DNA of 13,681 nucleotides from an uncultured Coriobacteriaceae bacterium (GTDB taxonomy: Bacteria > Actinomycetota > Coriobacteriia > Coriobacteriales > UMGS124), in the NCBI GenBank assembly GCA_900539345.1, contig UQBS01000067.1, forward strand, positions 1 through 13,681, in the 5' to 3' direction. Every line of letters starts with the position of its first letter. Positions within the stretch are counted from its first letter, which is position 1. The position numbers and the translations under genes were made by a program. A model generated the notes under the pieces. That model saw only the letters and a list, made by a program, of their open reading frames with translations. It was not told where the DNA came from and did not search any database. This document shows positions 1 to 7,720 of this stretch, piece after piece.

Positions 1-182
1 CTGACATTCCCACGGATTTTCTGCACAAGGTCAAAGGTCTGCTGGTCAATGATAGGTTCATGGGTATTCTCGAAAATTGTCCATTTGTCCTCTGGGACAT
101 AATGGCTTTTCTCCAGCCGCTTGATGAGAGCTGACGCGGCTGAAAGCGGGCTTTCTGTTGGGTGCTTGGGTTTAGAGAAAAC
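1..182 (-). pseudogene. Large serine recombinase fragment, 5'-truncated and cut by the window edge
   Basis: Reading the minus strand from 182 to 1 gives about 60 codons without a stop. They contain YVPEDKWTIFENTHEPIID followed by QQTFDLVQKIRGNV. The FENTHEPIID..(T/W)..VQ pattern is typical of the recombinase domain of large serine recombinases of the TnpX/TndX type, common on Firmicutes and Actinobacteria conjugative transposons. The frame is closed by an in-frame stop at 183-185, with no start codon and no catalytic serine resolvase domain before the match. This is therefore a 5'-truncated remnant, or an interior piece joined to foreign DNA. It runs off the left edge, so its 3' end cannot be judged. 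The stretch is richer in A and T than the rest of the window, which fits transfer. Family assignment rests on motif recognition only. Confidence 0.62.
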
Positions 183-345
183 TCATGCGAAAGAAAACAC
201 CTGCTAGATGGTTTGGTGAAATTGGCGCCTTGAGACTGTTGGCTTCCTGCAACCACCAGCCCTAGCTCAGCGCGGCTGGAGAGCCCCGAAAGCGCGGAAG
301 TATCTGCCCAATGCCTGCCGATGCGATGATCACCGCTTTACCCCC

Positions 346-1812
346 CTATACCTTTTCTCGGGCTTCATCTATGTTTGTGACTCCCAATTTTGCATAGATG
401 TGTCGCACGTGGCTTTTCACGGTGTTATGGGTGATACAAAGAGACTCCTCGACTTCTTTGAGAGACGCTCCTTTGAGCCGCATGAGCAATACATCTTCTT
501 CGCGTCGAGTCAGGTCATACTGCCGGGCGGCACGCGAGCAGGCGTCAGCTAGACCGGCCCCGGGCGTGCCGATCGACGCATCGGCTTCACCTGACGGCTC
601 AATGCCCCATCCGCCTGCGAGACTTGTGTCCGAAGTCAGCGCGACAAAGGCCACGGTGACTGCCACGATGAGAATCGACATGACGGGCGTGGCCAGTCCG
701 TTGGCCAGGCCATCTGCGAGTTCGACGCTGAGCAAATTGGCCGCGAGACTGCCTGCTTGGCCGCAGGCAAGCGTAAGCCCGAATACCCACAGGGCGTTGA
801 CGCCGCGTCGAAACGAGAGGTCGAACAACAGCGAAACCACGAATGCAAGCAGGGCCTCTTGGGCGATGCGCGTGGCGACCATGCCCGGTATGGCAAAAGT
901 GCTCCCGTTGATTTGGCAGAGCATCCCACAGAGCATGAGCGGCAGTGCGGCATAGCGAATCATGCGGTAGGGGAAGCGTTTGAAGCCCAGAAGCGCTACG
1001 GCAAGCAGAATCCCGTAGCATATAACGCCTGCTACAGCGGTATAGCCTTTGTCGCTTTCCGCCATGGTGTTGAGTACGAACTTGCCCACAAGGTTGAACA
1101 TGCCGAGCAGCAGAACCGGCATCCAGGGAAATTCCCAGCGTGGGCTGACGGCTTCACCCTGAGCGTATGGCATGTCCCGCACGGCAGCCGTTCCCCTGAT
1201 GAGGCAGACGAGGGATGCGATCGGCATGAGGCAGATTGCGACATAAATGACGCCTGGCAATGCGACGGGCAGCATGAAGCACGTTAGGCGTAACCCAGAG
1301 GCGAGGAGGCCCGCGCCGATGAAACAGAGCATGGCATAGTCAACGCTTAGGCTGGCGATGAGCTCATACCAGGCAAGCATCATGATGCTTGAGCCTATGG
1401 CGGACAAAGGTGTTCCCACAAGAAACAGGACGAGAGACCATGTGGGGTCCTCGCATGCGATGGAGACCATGACGGTTACCGCGCCTGTGACGCACAGGCA
1501 TGTCGCTGCCGTCAGTGCCCGGTGACATCCTTTAAGCGTGAGGCCGTGTCGTGAGAGGACGGCTATTGCAGCATAGGCAACGATTGAGAAGCCATAGTAC
1601 AAATAGATGGCCGAGGGACCCAGGGCGAGAATGCCCGGCGCGGTTTGCCCCATGAACATGGTGGGGAACGCCAAGGCAAAGCAGAATCCGAAAAGGGCGG
1701 GTACATAGGGACCGGCCGCAGGACGAGAGGCGGTCTCCTTGGGGCGGCAAAAGGCTTTCTCGAGCTTGCCAACTGAGCCCCCCTTCGTCTGCGCCTGTTT
1801 TTGAGCGTCCAT
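346..1812 (-). CDS. LuxR-type transcriptional regulator with multi-spanning membrane N-terminus (module A)
   Basis: This protein of about 488 residues is probably a membrane-bound regulator of the divergent flavoprotein genes. The first ~400 residues are almost continuous hydrophobic stretches, roughly a dozen membrane segments. A short linker follows, then a C-terminal LuxR/GerE helix-turn-helix: LTRREEDVLLMRLKG, then LKEVEESLCITHNTVKSHV and YAKLGV. There is no response-regulator receiver domain. This layout is frequent in Eggerthellaceae, where such genes often sit next to reductase genes. The start is placed at the ATG at 1812 because GGGAGG lies 5 nt upstream of it. The in-frame ATG at 1827 (five codons longer) has no good ribosome site and would put that GGGAGG inside the gene. 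The ligand and target genes are inferred only from position. Confidence 0.88.
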   Translation of the reverse strand: MDAQKQAQTKGGSVGKLEKAFCRPKETASRPAAGPYVPALFGFCFALAFPTMFMGQTAPGILALGPSAIYLYYGFSIVAYAAIAVLSRHGLTLKGCHRALTAATCLCVTGAVTVMVSIACEDPTWSLVLFLVGTPLSAIGSSIMMLAWYELIASLSVDYAMLCFIGAGLLASGLRLTCFMLPVALPGVIYVAICLMPIASLVCLIRGTAAVRDMPYAQGEAVSPRWEFPWMPVLLLGMFNLVGKFVLNTMAESDKGYTAVAGVICYGILLAVALLGFKRFPYRMIRYAALPLMLCGMLCQINGSTFAIPGMVATRIAQEALLAFVVSLLFDLSFRRGVNALWVFGLTLACGQAGSLAANLLSVELADGLANGLATPVMSILIVAVTVAFVALTSDTSLAGGWGIEPSGEADASIGTPGAGLADACSRAARQYDLTRREEDVLLMRLKGASLKEVEESLCITHNTVKSHVRHIYAKLGVTNIDEAREKV

Positions 1813-2076
1813 TTCAGCCTCCCGCATTGCTTTTAGATACGGCCATTATCGCCCAGCGGGCTTGAAAATGCAGCGCAAGGCGGGGGTGAGGTTTATCACG
1901 CCCCTTGTGTGGCATGCGTTACCTGAGATTTCACCCCTGGCTCCGCCTTTCGCAATCGAGTTGGGGAGGCCAGTATCCAAAACGGTTTGAGCGTTACGGG
2001 CGAGTCTACCGCCGTCTGCGAATGACGGGCTTGTGCGCTCATGTGACATTGTCAAACAAGAATAGGAGTCGAAGGT
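1813..2076. promoter_or_regulatory. Divergent control region of module A
   Basis: These 264 nt separate the LuxR gene (minus) from the first flavoprotein (plus) and must hold both promoters. For the plus gene an AGGAG at about 2064-2068 lies 8 nt before the ATG at 2077. For the minus gene GATAAT (complement of 1845-1850) is one base from a consensus -10, about 33 nt from the chosen start, but no convincing -35 lies 16-18 nt before it. A dyad at 2044-2054 is listed separately. Promoter calls are weak. Confidence 0.4.
2044..2054. promoter_or_regulatory. Candidate operator dyad TGACA-T-TGTCA
   Basis: This is a perfect 5-bp inverted repeat around one central base, ending 22 nt before the start codon of the first flavoprotein and just upstream of its ribosome site. 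LuxR-type proteins usually bind short dyads as dimers, so it could be an operator. A site this short can occur by chance, and no second copy was found in the window. Confidence 0.25.
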
Positions 2077-3675
2077 ATGGAACTGTCTCGCCGTTCGTTT
2101 GTTGAGGGAGCCGCCATGGTCGGTGCGAGTGCCGTCATGGGGGCGGCGGAAGTTTGTGAGAGATGCGGGCTTGCTTGCGCCGACACGGTGCAAGATGCAG
2201 CCTCACGCCGTGAATGTGCCGTCGTGGTCGTTGGTTTGGGCACGTCGGGCCTGATGGCTGCCGCTGGAGCCGCCAGGCAGGGGGCTTCGGTCATTGCGGT
2301 TGATTGCGCCGCCGGCCTTGCGGGTACCACGAACTGCTACACGCACGGTCCCTTCATCGTAGGTTCGAAGCTCCAACTTCGGTATGACAATCCCCTCACC
2401 GTGCAGGAGGCTGTCACCGCACTGCAGGAGAAATCGAACTACGCCTACAACAGCTCTGCCCTGCGTGCAATTCTTGCGGCGACGGGCCGAGCGGTCGACA
2501 TTCTCGTTGATGATGCCGGCTTTACGTTTGACAACTCCCCGTTCCCTGACTCTACGCCCGAGTCGGCCATGATTAACCGTGCCGCCCATACCTACGACGA
2601 AAAGGGCGAAGACCGTGCCGCCAAGTTTCAGACGATGCTCGATGCGAACGGAGTCGAGTGCCTTTTTGACGCACGGGCAACTGAGATTGTCTTGGATGAC
2701 GGCCGGATTGCAGGTGTGCGCTGTGCTTCTGCCGAAGGAGATTTTGAGGTGCGCGCCAAGGCCGTTGTGTTGTGTACCGGAGGTTTCCTGAACAACCCTG
2801 AGTTGCAAGCGAAGTACCTTGCAGGCGCGAAGGTGGTCGCAAAGTCCGTGGCGGTGTGCGACGGCGCTGGCATCGAGATTGCCCAGTCTGTCGGTGCACA
2901 GGTGGGCAAGTCCTTTTCCGTTGTCATGAATGAGTACGGCGGTGCCAACGACAAAGCCGAGCCCATTACCGGCTCCAATTCCTTTTCTTCGCCCAATCCT
3001 GGCAATGACATGCTCCGTGCCGCGCACTTCGGTGGTCTCTTTGTGGACGCAAATGGCCAGCGGTTTGTCAATGAGGGATATCTGGCTGAGAACCCATTTT
3101 ATTCTGGCGAGCCTTTGACCAGGCAGAGCGTGTATTACGCTATTTTTGACGAGTCGTTCATGGTGCGCCTGGAGACTGAGCCTTTCGCGAATTTCTTCCA
3201 TACGGCGAAGATGGTCAAGGGTGCGGGCGACATGGTGCTCACAAATGCACGTGACCAGTTTGCCGAGGCAGTTGGGCAGGGCTGGGCGTTCAGCGGCGAA
3301 ACGGTCGCCGACTTGGCGAAGGCGTGCGGACTTGTGGATTTGGAAGAGGCGGTCGAGGCATACAACGTGGCATGCAAGGAGGGGGAGGATGACGAGTTCT
3401 ACAAAGACCCAAGCTACCTTGCGCCGATCGCCGACGGTCCCTTCTACGCTGTTGAGCTTCAACCTTCGGCCTACATGTCGCTTGGCGGCATCAAATGCAA
3501 CGGTTCGTGCCAGGCGCTTGACGCGAATAACGCGGCTATCGCAGGTCTATATGTGGCGGGCGGTGACGCCGACATCTACACGAGCCCCTACCTGCAGAAT
3601 GGATCGGCGAACGGTTTTGCACTGGGATCGGGCTTGGTTGCAGGCGAGGCGGCTGCGGCCGAGGCGCTGGCATAG
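2077..3675 (+). CDS. Tat-exported FAD-binding reductase of the fumarate-reductase flavoprotein family
   Basis: The 532-residue protein begins with a twin-arginine signal (SRRSFV at residues 4-9, then a small-residue hydrophobic core), so it should act outside the cytoplasmic membrane. The FAD-binding Rossmann motif VVVGLGTSGLMAA lies at about residues 50-62. An ATGGF-like CTGGF at 233-237 and the family motif GQRFVNE at 327-333 follow, and the C-terminal FAD segment is GLYVAGGDA at 490-498. This matches the FAD_binding_2/flavocytochrome c flavoprotein fold. It has no heme motif and no FMN-binding domain. In Shewanella fumarate reductase a HHTMGG segment and two arginines bind and protonate fumarate; here the matching segment is YMSLGG (466-471), no TTRD-like arginine follows RFVNE, and the C-terminal loop reads NGSANGFALG without arginine. 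The substrate is probably not fumarate and is not identified. The gene is divergent from the LuxR gene and likely co-transcribed with the next one. Confidence 0.85.
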   Translation: MELSRRSFVEGAAMVGASAVMGAAEVCERCGLACADTVQDAASRRECAVVVVGLGTSGLMAAAGAARQGASVIAVDCAAGLAGTTNCYTHGPFIVGSKLQLRYDNPLTVQEAVTALQEKSNYAYNSSALRAILAATGRAVDILVDDAGFTFDNSPFPDSTPESAMINRAAHTYDEKGEDRAAKFQTMLDANGVECLFDARATEIVLDDGRIAGVRCASAEGDFEVRAKAVVLCTGGFLNNPELQAKYLAGAKVVAKSVAVCDGAGIEIAQSVGAQVGKSFSVVMNEYGGANDKAEPITGSNSFSSPNPGNDMLRAAHFGGLFVDANGQRFVNEGYLAENPFYSGEPLTRQSVYYAIFDESFMVRLETEPFANFFHTAKMVKGAGDMVLTNARDQFAEAVGQGWAFSGETVADLAKACGLVDLEEAVEAYNVACKEGEDDEFYKDPSYLAPIADGPFYAVELQPSAYMSLGGIKCNGSCQALDANNAAIAGLYVAGGDADIYTSPYLQNGSANGFALGSGLVAGEAAAAEALA

Positions 3676-3750
3676 CGTACATATCCGGGTATTTTGCCGA
3701 GAGAGTGCTCTCACGACAAAGACATTAGCTACAAAACGAAAGGAATCACC

Positions 3751-5739
3751 ATGCAAAGCATTTCGCGTAGGGGCCTCGTAAAGGCTGTTGGGGCAACCGC
3801 GGCCATCTCGCTTGCGCCGGCCGCTGCTGCCACTCGCGCCATGGCCGACGGCACGGCGAGCCTTGTGCCCGGTACGTACACCGGCATGGCCGACGGCATC
3901 TCCTCCACCGTGGGCGTCACGGTGACTGTGGACGGCGGTGGCTCCATTGCCAACGTCGAAGTGGACGCTTCTGGTGAAACAGACAACATTGGTGTCGCCG
4001 CTGCCGATGAGCTTGCCAGCCAGCTGCTTGCTGCGGGTTCGGCCGACATCGACGGAGTGAGCGGTGCCACCATTACCTCTGGTGCCGCCAAGAAGGCTAT
4101 GAAAGACGCCCTCAAGCAGGCCGCCTCGGGCCAGTCTGCTGATGACACGGCCCAGGGCAACGTTGTCACCGTGACCGATCCCGACGTGCCCTCCTGGCTT
4201 GGTGTCAAGCCTGAGATTACTGATGACATGTGCGTTGAGACCATTGAGTGCGAGCTGCTCATTGTGGGCTCGGGAACGGCCGGCCACTTTGCCGCGATGA
4301 ACGCCGTGCGTCTGGGAGCTTCCCCCCTTATCATCGAAAAGGCCGAAATCGGCCTGGGCATCCGCTACCAGATGGGCGCCATCAACACCAAGCTTATGCA
4401 GTCGGCTGGAATCGAGGTCGATCGCAACGAGATCACGCGTGATTTCAGCCGCTACTCCAACTGCTGGAACGACCCCAAGCTCGTGCATCTGTGGTACGAC
4501 AATTCTGCCGAGCCCTTCGACTTTTATGACGACCTGTGCCGTGAGGCCGGCTTGCGCCCGCACCTCATGAAGTTCGCCACCAATGAGGAGAATGCGCTCA
4601 AGGGTTTTGTCGAGTGCAACGAGGTCCTCAAGGACGCCGATCTCGATCTCGATCCGGCGCAAGTTGTGGAGGCTTATGTGGAGGAAAGCGGCGGTGCATT
4701 CCGCTACAACACGTCCATGGTTGAGCTCATCCAGGATGAAGGCGGCCGTGTAGTGGGCGTGTACGCCACCAACGAGGATGGCGACTGCATCCGCATCAAT
4801 GCCGAGAAGGGCGTTATCATGGCCACGGGCGGCTACGCACACAACCGCGAGATGATGCGCGCCCTGCAGCCTCAGGCCGCTAAGGTCTACGCCGGCGAGC
4901 GCGCCCCCATTACCAACCAGGGTGATGGCATCAAGGCCGCCCTGTGGGCCGGCGCAGCCAAGGATGACAAGGCTGCCTGCATGCTTTTCGAGCGCGCGGC
5001 CCTGCCCATTGGCACAACCGATGTGCAGAAAGCCTTGGAAGACGGCGTGAGCAAGCTGTTCTGGATGGGAAGTCAGCCCTTCCTCACCGTCGACCTCAAT
5101 GGCGAGCGTTTCTGCAATGAGAGTGGCCTGTACGATGATCGCCTGCACGCCATCTCTGGCAAGGGTGGCGTCATGGTTGAGATCATTCCCGGCAACTACT
5201 ACGAGCACAATGTGGCCTACGATACTGATGGCTGTTCCCGCTCCGTTCCCATGCCTTTGTGGGACGGCGAAGAGGAGTACATGAGTAAGGACACCACCGA
5301 GCGCCGTGCCGAAATGTTCACGACCGAACCCTCCTATTTTGCCTGCGCCGACACCATCGAGGAGCTTGCCGAAAAGCTGAATCTGCCGATCGACAACCTT
5401 GTAGCAACTGTCGAGCGTTACAACGAGCTGTGCGATAAGGGCGTTGACGAGGACTTCGGCAAAGAGGCCTTCCGTCTTATGGATTATAAAACGGGACCCT
5501 TCTATGGCGTGTACATTTCTGGACTCATCCTGTGCACGTTCGACGGCATCGTGGTGAATACGCGCCTTCAGGCCTTGCGTCCCGATGGCACGGCTATTGA
5601 CGGCCTTTATTGTGTGGGCAACGACATGGGCCGCTACTTCTGCGACTCTTATCCCAATCTGACCGCCGGTGCCGCTGGCGGCAAGAGTGCTACGTTCGGC
5701 TGGCTTGCTGCCGCTGATACCCTGGGAAAGAGCGAGTAG
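3751..5739 (+). CDS. Tat-exported FMN/FAD flavoprotein reductase (FMN-binding plus fumarate-reductase-like domain)
   Basis: The 662-residue protein starts with a Tat signal (SISRRGLVKAV, residues 3-13). Residues ~38-125 form an FMN-binding domain ending in DGVSGATITSG. Its D-x-x-S-G-A-T motif is the known site where ApbE attaches FMN to the threonine (Thr107). After an acidic linker the FAD domain begins with LLIVGSGTAGHFAA (169-182). It continues with MATGGYA (357-363), GERFCNE (451-457) and the FAD segment GLYCVGNDMG (618-627). The layout resembles urocanate- and fumarate-reductase-like respiratory flavoproteins that take electrons through the FMN. The usual histidine segment before the FAD loop is replaced by LCTFDG (593-598), so the acceptor is unlikely to be fumarate and is unknown. 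The start at 3751 is chosen because GAAAGGA lies 6 nt upstream and the Tat signal follows at once; a start at 3694 would add 19 residues before the signal. A small hairpin (GAGAG/CTCTC, 3699-3712) lies in the 75-nt gap after the first flavoprotein. Confidence 0.88.
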   Translation: MQSISRRGLVKAVGATAAISLAPAAAATRAMADGTASLVPGTYTGMADGISSTVGVTVTVDGGGSIANVEVDASGETDNIGVAAADELASQLLAAGSADIDGVSGATITSGAAKKAMKDALKQAASGQSADDTAQGNVVTVTDPDVPSWLGVKPEITDDMCVETIECELLIVGSGTAGHFAAMNAVRLGASPLIIEKAEIGLGIRYQMGAINTKLMQSAGIEVDRNEITRDFSRYSNCWNDPKLVHLWYDNSAEPFDFYDDLCREAGLRPHLMKFATNEENALKGFVECNEVLKDADLDLDPAQVVEAYVEESGGAFRYNTSMVELIQDEGGRVVGVYATNEDGDCIRINAEKGVIMATGGYAHNREMMRALQPQAAKVYAGERAPITNQGDGIKAALWAGAAKDDKAACMLFERAALPIGTTDVQKALEDGVSKLFWMGSQPFLTVDLNGERFCNESGLYDDRLHAISGKGGVMVEIIPGNYYEHNVAYDTDGCSRSVPMPLWDGEEEYMSKDTTERRAEMFTTEPSYFACADTIEELAEKLNLPIDNLVATVERYNELCDKGVDEDFGKEAFRLMDYKTGPFYGVYISGLILCTFDGIVVNTRLQALRPDGTAIDGLYCVGNDMGRYFCDSYPNLTAGAAGGKSATFGWLAAADTLGKSE

Positions 5740-5783
5740 AATCTGATAAGGCAGTTCCGTAAAGAGAGCTGACAACTACGTTT

Positions 5784-5819
5784 CCGCCCGTCTGGTTTTG
5801 TGACTGGACGGGCGGTTTC
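5784..5819 (+). terminator. GC-rich hairpin terminator after the flavoprotein pair
   Basis: CCGCCCGTC (5784-5792) pairs with GACGGGCGG (5807-5815), a perfect 9-bp stem with a 14-nt loop, followed by TTTCC. It starts 45 nt after the stop codon and lies between convergent genes. The T-run is short, so termination could be partial. On the minus strand it lacks a T-run, so it is not an obvious terminator for the second LuxR gene. Confidence 0.6.
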
Positions 5820-5930
5820 CGTAGGGGCGAGGACGACGTGTGCTGGGCACCAGGATGTGGCATATGCAGTGGCGCGGGTTGGGGGTGTCCCCGATTATTC
5901 CTCAGCCGCCCTCGCTCTTCCCCGTGCCCC

Positions 5931-7430
5931 CTACGCCTCTTTCCCCTCCACCAGGTCGAGCATCTGCTGGCGGTCGTGGACGTCGAGCTTCTTGTAGATG
6001 TGGGCGAGGTGCGTGTTGACGGTGCCGGTGGAAAGCCCCAGCTCCTCGCGGATGCGCTGGGTGGTGCGGCCCTTGGCGGCAAGCGTGAAGACCTCGGTCT
6101 CCTTGGGCGTCAGGCCATACTCTTGCGCCACCTGCTGCACTCGCAGCATGAATCGGCGCGGAGCCTGAGGGCGGTCGTCGTCGGCGTCGATGAGACGGGC
6201 GAACACTTCCTCGTCGGCGATGAAAAGCAGGGCCGCCAGGATGGCGCCTGCGCACAGAAGCGCGATGAAGCTGAGCACACGGTAGCTCGGCGCGCAGAAC
6301 GACACGAGCAGCCCGCCGAAGAACGTGCCCGCCAGGCATCCCAGGTACGACGCGCCCAGGCCCAGGCCGAACAGCTCAATGACCGAGACGGGGTAGGCGC
6401 GCGCGGTGAGCGTGAGATAGAGCCAGGCGAGCATGCTGAACATGCAGTAGCACACGAGCGTGGTGAGGTCCGCCGCCAGCCCCAGGTCGCTGACGATGGG
6501 CGTGAGCAGCGTGAGGAACACCAGCACGCACATGCTCGTGCGGCAGGTGATGCGCACCGCGGCCGACTTGGTGGCCTTACTTGCGGCCAAGGCGAGCGTT
6601 GCCGCAGAGAGTACGGTGGCCAGCAGGAAGAGCCAGCGGTAGGCCACGGGGCTCGAGGCGGGGTCCACCGTGAGGAAGAGTGCCCGCATGAAGCTCTCTA
6701 CCAGGCCGAGCAGGCCGATGCAGATGAACGTGCGAATAAGCGCACCCCACGATGTGCTTCCGGTCTCGGAGCAATGCGCCGTCAGGGGTGCCTGGGCGGA
6801 TTGGGTCAAGGGACACTCGTCGTGATTCGGTTTGCGGCATGCCACGCGAAAGAGCGCCGCGCTCAAGGGCGGCAGGAGCGCGCATACGGCGATGGCCGGC
6901 GTTGCAGGGAGGGAGAGCACCGCGACGAAGACGACCGCGCCAAAGACAAACGAGCTCGTCAGGCAGCCCACGGCAAGCGAGGCCTTACGGAAGCACAGAA
7001 GCCCCCAGGCCCAGGCGAGCAGCAGTATCGCCACCGCGCAGCCCGACAGGGTGGAGGTGATGGAGCACCAAGGCTGTGTGAACACGCGACGCTCCACCAT
7101 GGTGAGCACCACTGTTGCGATGCACAGCACCGCCGAAGCCATCGGTGGCAGGCGCAAAATCCAGCGCGCTCTGCAGCGGCTGGGGTCCGTGGGGTGCGGC
7201 ATGCGACGCGAGCATAGGCCCACGACGGTGGCACAGATGAGCAGCGTGACTACGATGCCGCAGCACGCGAAGGTATAGGTGCTGTTGAGGTGCGCGATGT
7301 CGTTGCGCGTTGAATAGTGCACAAGCCTGCTGAAAAAGACGATATACGTCCACGCAAGGATGCATCCCAGCCCTGCGGTCGTTGAAGCGAGCGACCCCAG
7401 TCGGGCTTCCTCGTTGTTCGTCAAAGCCAT
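5931..7430 (-). CDS. LuxR-type transcriptional regulator with multi-spanning membrane N-terminus (module B)
   Basis: This protein of about 499 residues has the same plan as the regulator of module A: about 400 hydrophobic residues in roughly a dozen membrane segments, a short charged linker (IDADDDRPQAPRRF), then a LuxR/GerE helix-turn-helix. The last reads GLTPKETEVFTLAAKGRT, then IREELGLSTGTVNTHLAHIY and KKLDV. No receiver domain is present. It is divergent from the molybdoenzyme operon, which it probably controls. The start is uncertain. The ATG at 7430 is used, but its GGGAG lies only 2 nt upstream. A TTG at 7439 is in frame, and a TTG at 7424 has that GGGAG about 8 nt upstream, a better distance. 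The difference is at most five residues and does not touch a domain. The inducing molecule is unknown. Confidence 0.87.
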   Translation of the reverse strand: MALTNNEEARLGSLASTTAGLGCILAWTYIVFFSRLVHYSTRNDIAHLNSTYTFACCGIVVTLLICATVVGLCSRRMPHPTDPSRCRARWILRLPPMASAVLCIATVVLTMVERRVFTQPWCSITSTLSGCAVAILLLAWAWGLLCFRKASLAVGCLTSSFVFGAVVFVAVLSLPATPAIAVCALLPPLSAALFRVACRKPNHDECPLTQSAQAPLTAHCSETGSTSWGALIRTFICIGLLGLVESFMRALFLTVDPASSPVAYRWLFLLATVLSAATLALAASKATKSAAVRITCRTSMCVLVFLTLLTPIVSDLGLAADLTTLVCYCMFSMLAWLYLTLTARAYPVSVIELFGLGLGASYLGCLAGTFFGGLLVSFCAPSYRVLSFIALLCAGAILAALLFIADEEVFARLIDADDDRPQAPRRFMLRVQQVAQEYGLTPKETEVFTLAAKGRTTQRIREELGLSTGTVNTHLAHIYKKLDVHDRQQMLDLVEGKEA

Positions 7431-7441
7431 CTCTCCCAATT

Positions 7442-7458
7442 CCCGTTACTCGAACGGG
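7442..7458 (-). promoter_or_regulatory. Small hairpin in the leader of the module B regulator
   Basis: CCCGTT and AACGGG form a perfect 6-bp inverted repeat with a 5-nt loop, just before the GGGAGAG and start of the LuxR gene. If the GATAAT at 7462-7467 is the -10, this sequence lies at the very 5' end of the mRNA or over the transcription start. It could be an operator or an RNA hairpin that affects translation. The evidence is only the symmetry and position. Confidence 0.3.
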
Positions 7459-7502
7459 CCTATTATCCACCCTTTGCCCCTTATGCGCCACCATTGGCCG
7501 AT

Positions 7503-7516
7503 GTTGCACATGCAAC
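7503..7516. promoter_or_regulatory. Candidate operator dyad GTTGCA-CA-TGCAAC
   Basis: This perfect 6-bp inverted repeat with a 2-bp centre lies in the middle of the divergent region, 73 nt upstream of the module B regulator start and 205 nt upstream of the molybdoenzyme start. Its form (14-bp dyad) suits a dimeric helix-turn-helix protein such as the adjacent LuxR regulator. It differs from the dyad in module A, which would fit regulators with different targets. Confidence 0.35.
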
Positions 7517-7720
7517 GCCTTCAGCTTTCTTCAGTCCCTTGACGCACAGCCATTCTACCAGGTAAACGCCGCATCATAAAGAACATTTGACCTCAGTATT
7601 CAAATCATCCGACATGACTTTTCAGGTTCTTCTGCCTATGGTGATGTTAAGCGTGGCGGAACTGTGCTCTGTCGCGCGCTTGTTTTGTACGTATGGGTTA
7701 ATGGGTGAAGGAGGAAACGT

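Larger units (their letters stand above)
7431..7720. promoter_or_regulatory. Divergent control region of module B
   Basis: These 290 nt lie between the LuxR gene (minus) and the molybdoenzyme gene (plus). For the plus gene a near-perfect ribosome site AAGGAGG (7708-7714) sits 6 nt before the ATG, suggesting strong translation. TTGACC at 7587-7592 could be a -35, but no good -10 follows. For the minus gene GATAAT (complement of 7462-7467) resembles a -10, the same hexamer and similar distance as in module A; no clear -35 was seen. Two inverted repeats are listed separately. Confidence 0.4.

Noticed and set aside
240..310. TAGCTCAG at 263-270 resembles a tRNA D-arm, with a CCAGCC/GGCTGG stem around it (256-279).
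   Set aside because: No acceptor stem, anticodon arm or GTTCRA T-loop can be found at the right distances, so no tRNA is called; the stem has no T-run to act as terminator for the LuxR gene.
3547..5775. Long open frame on the minus strand opposite the flavoprotein genes.
   Set aside because: It is a GC-rich shadow of the plus-strand genes, with low-complexity Ala/Gly/His/Val composition and no family motif.
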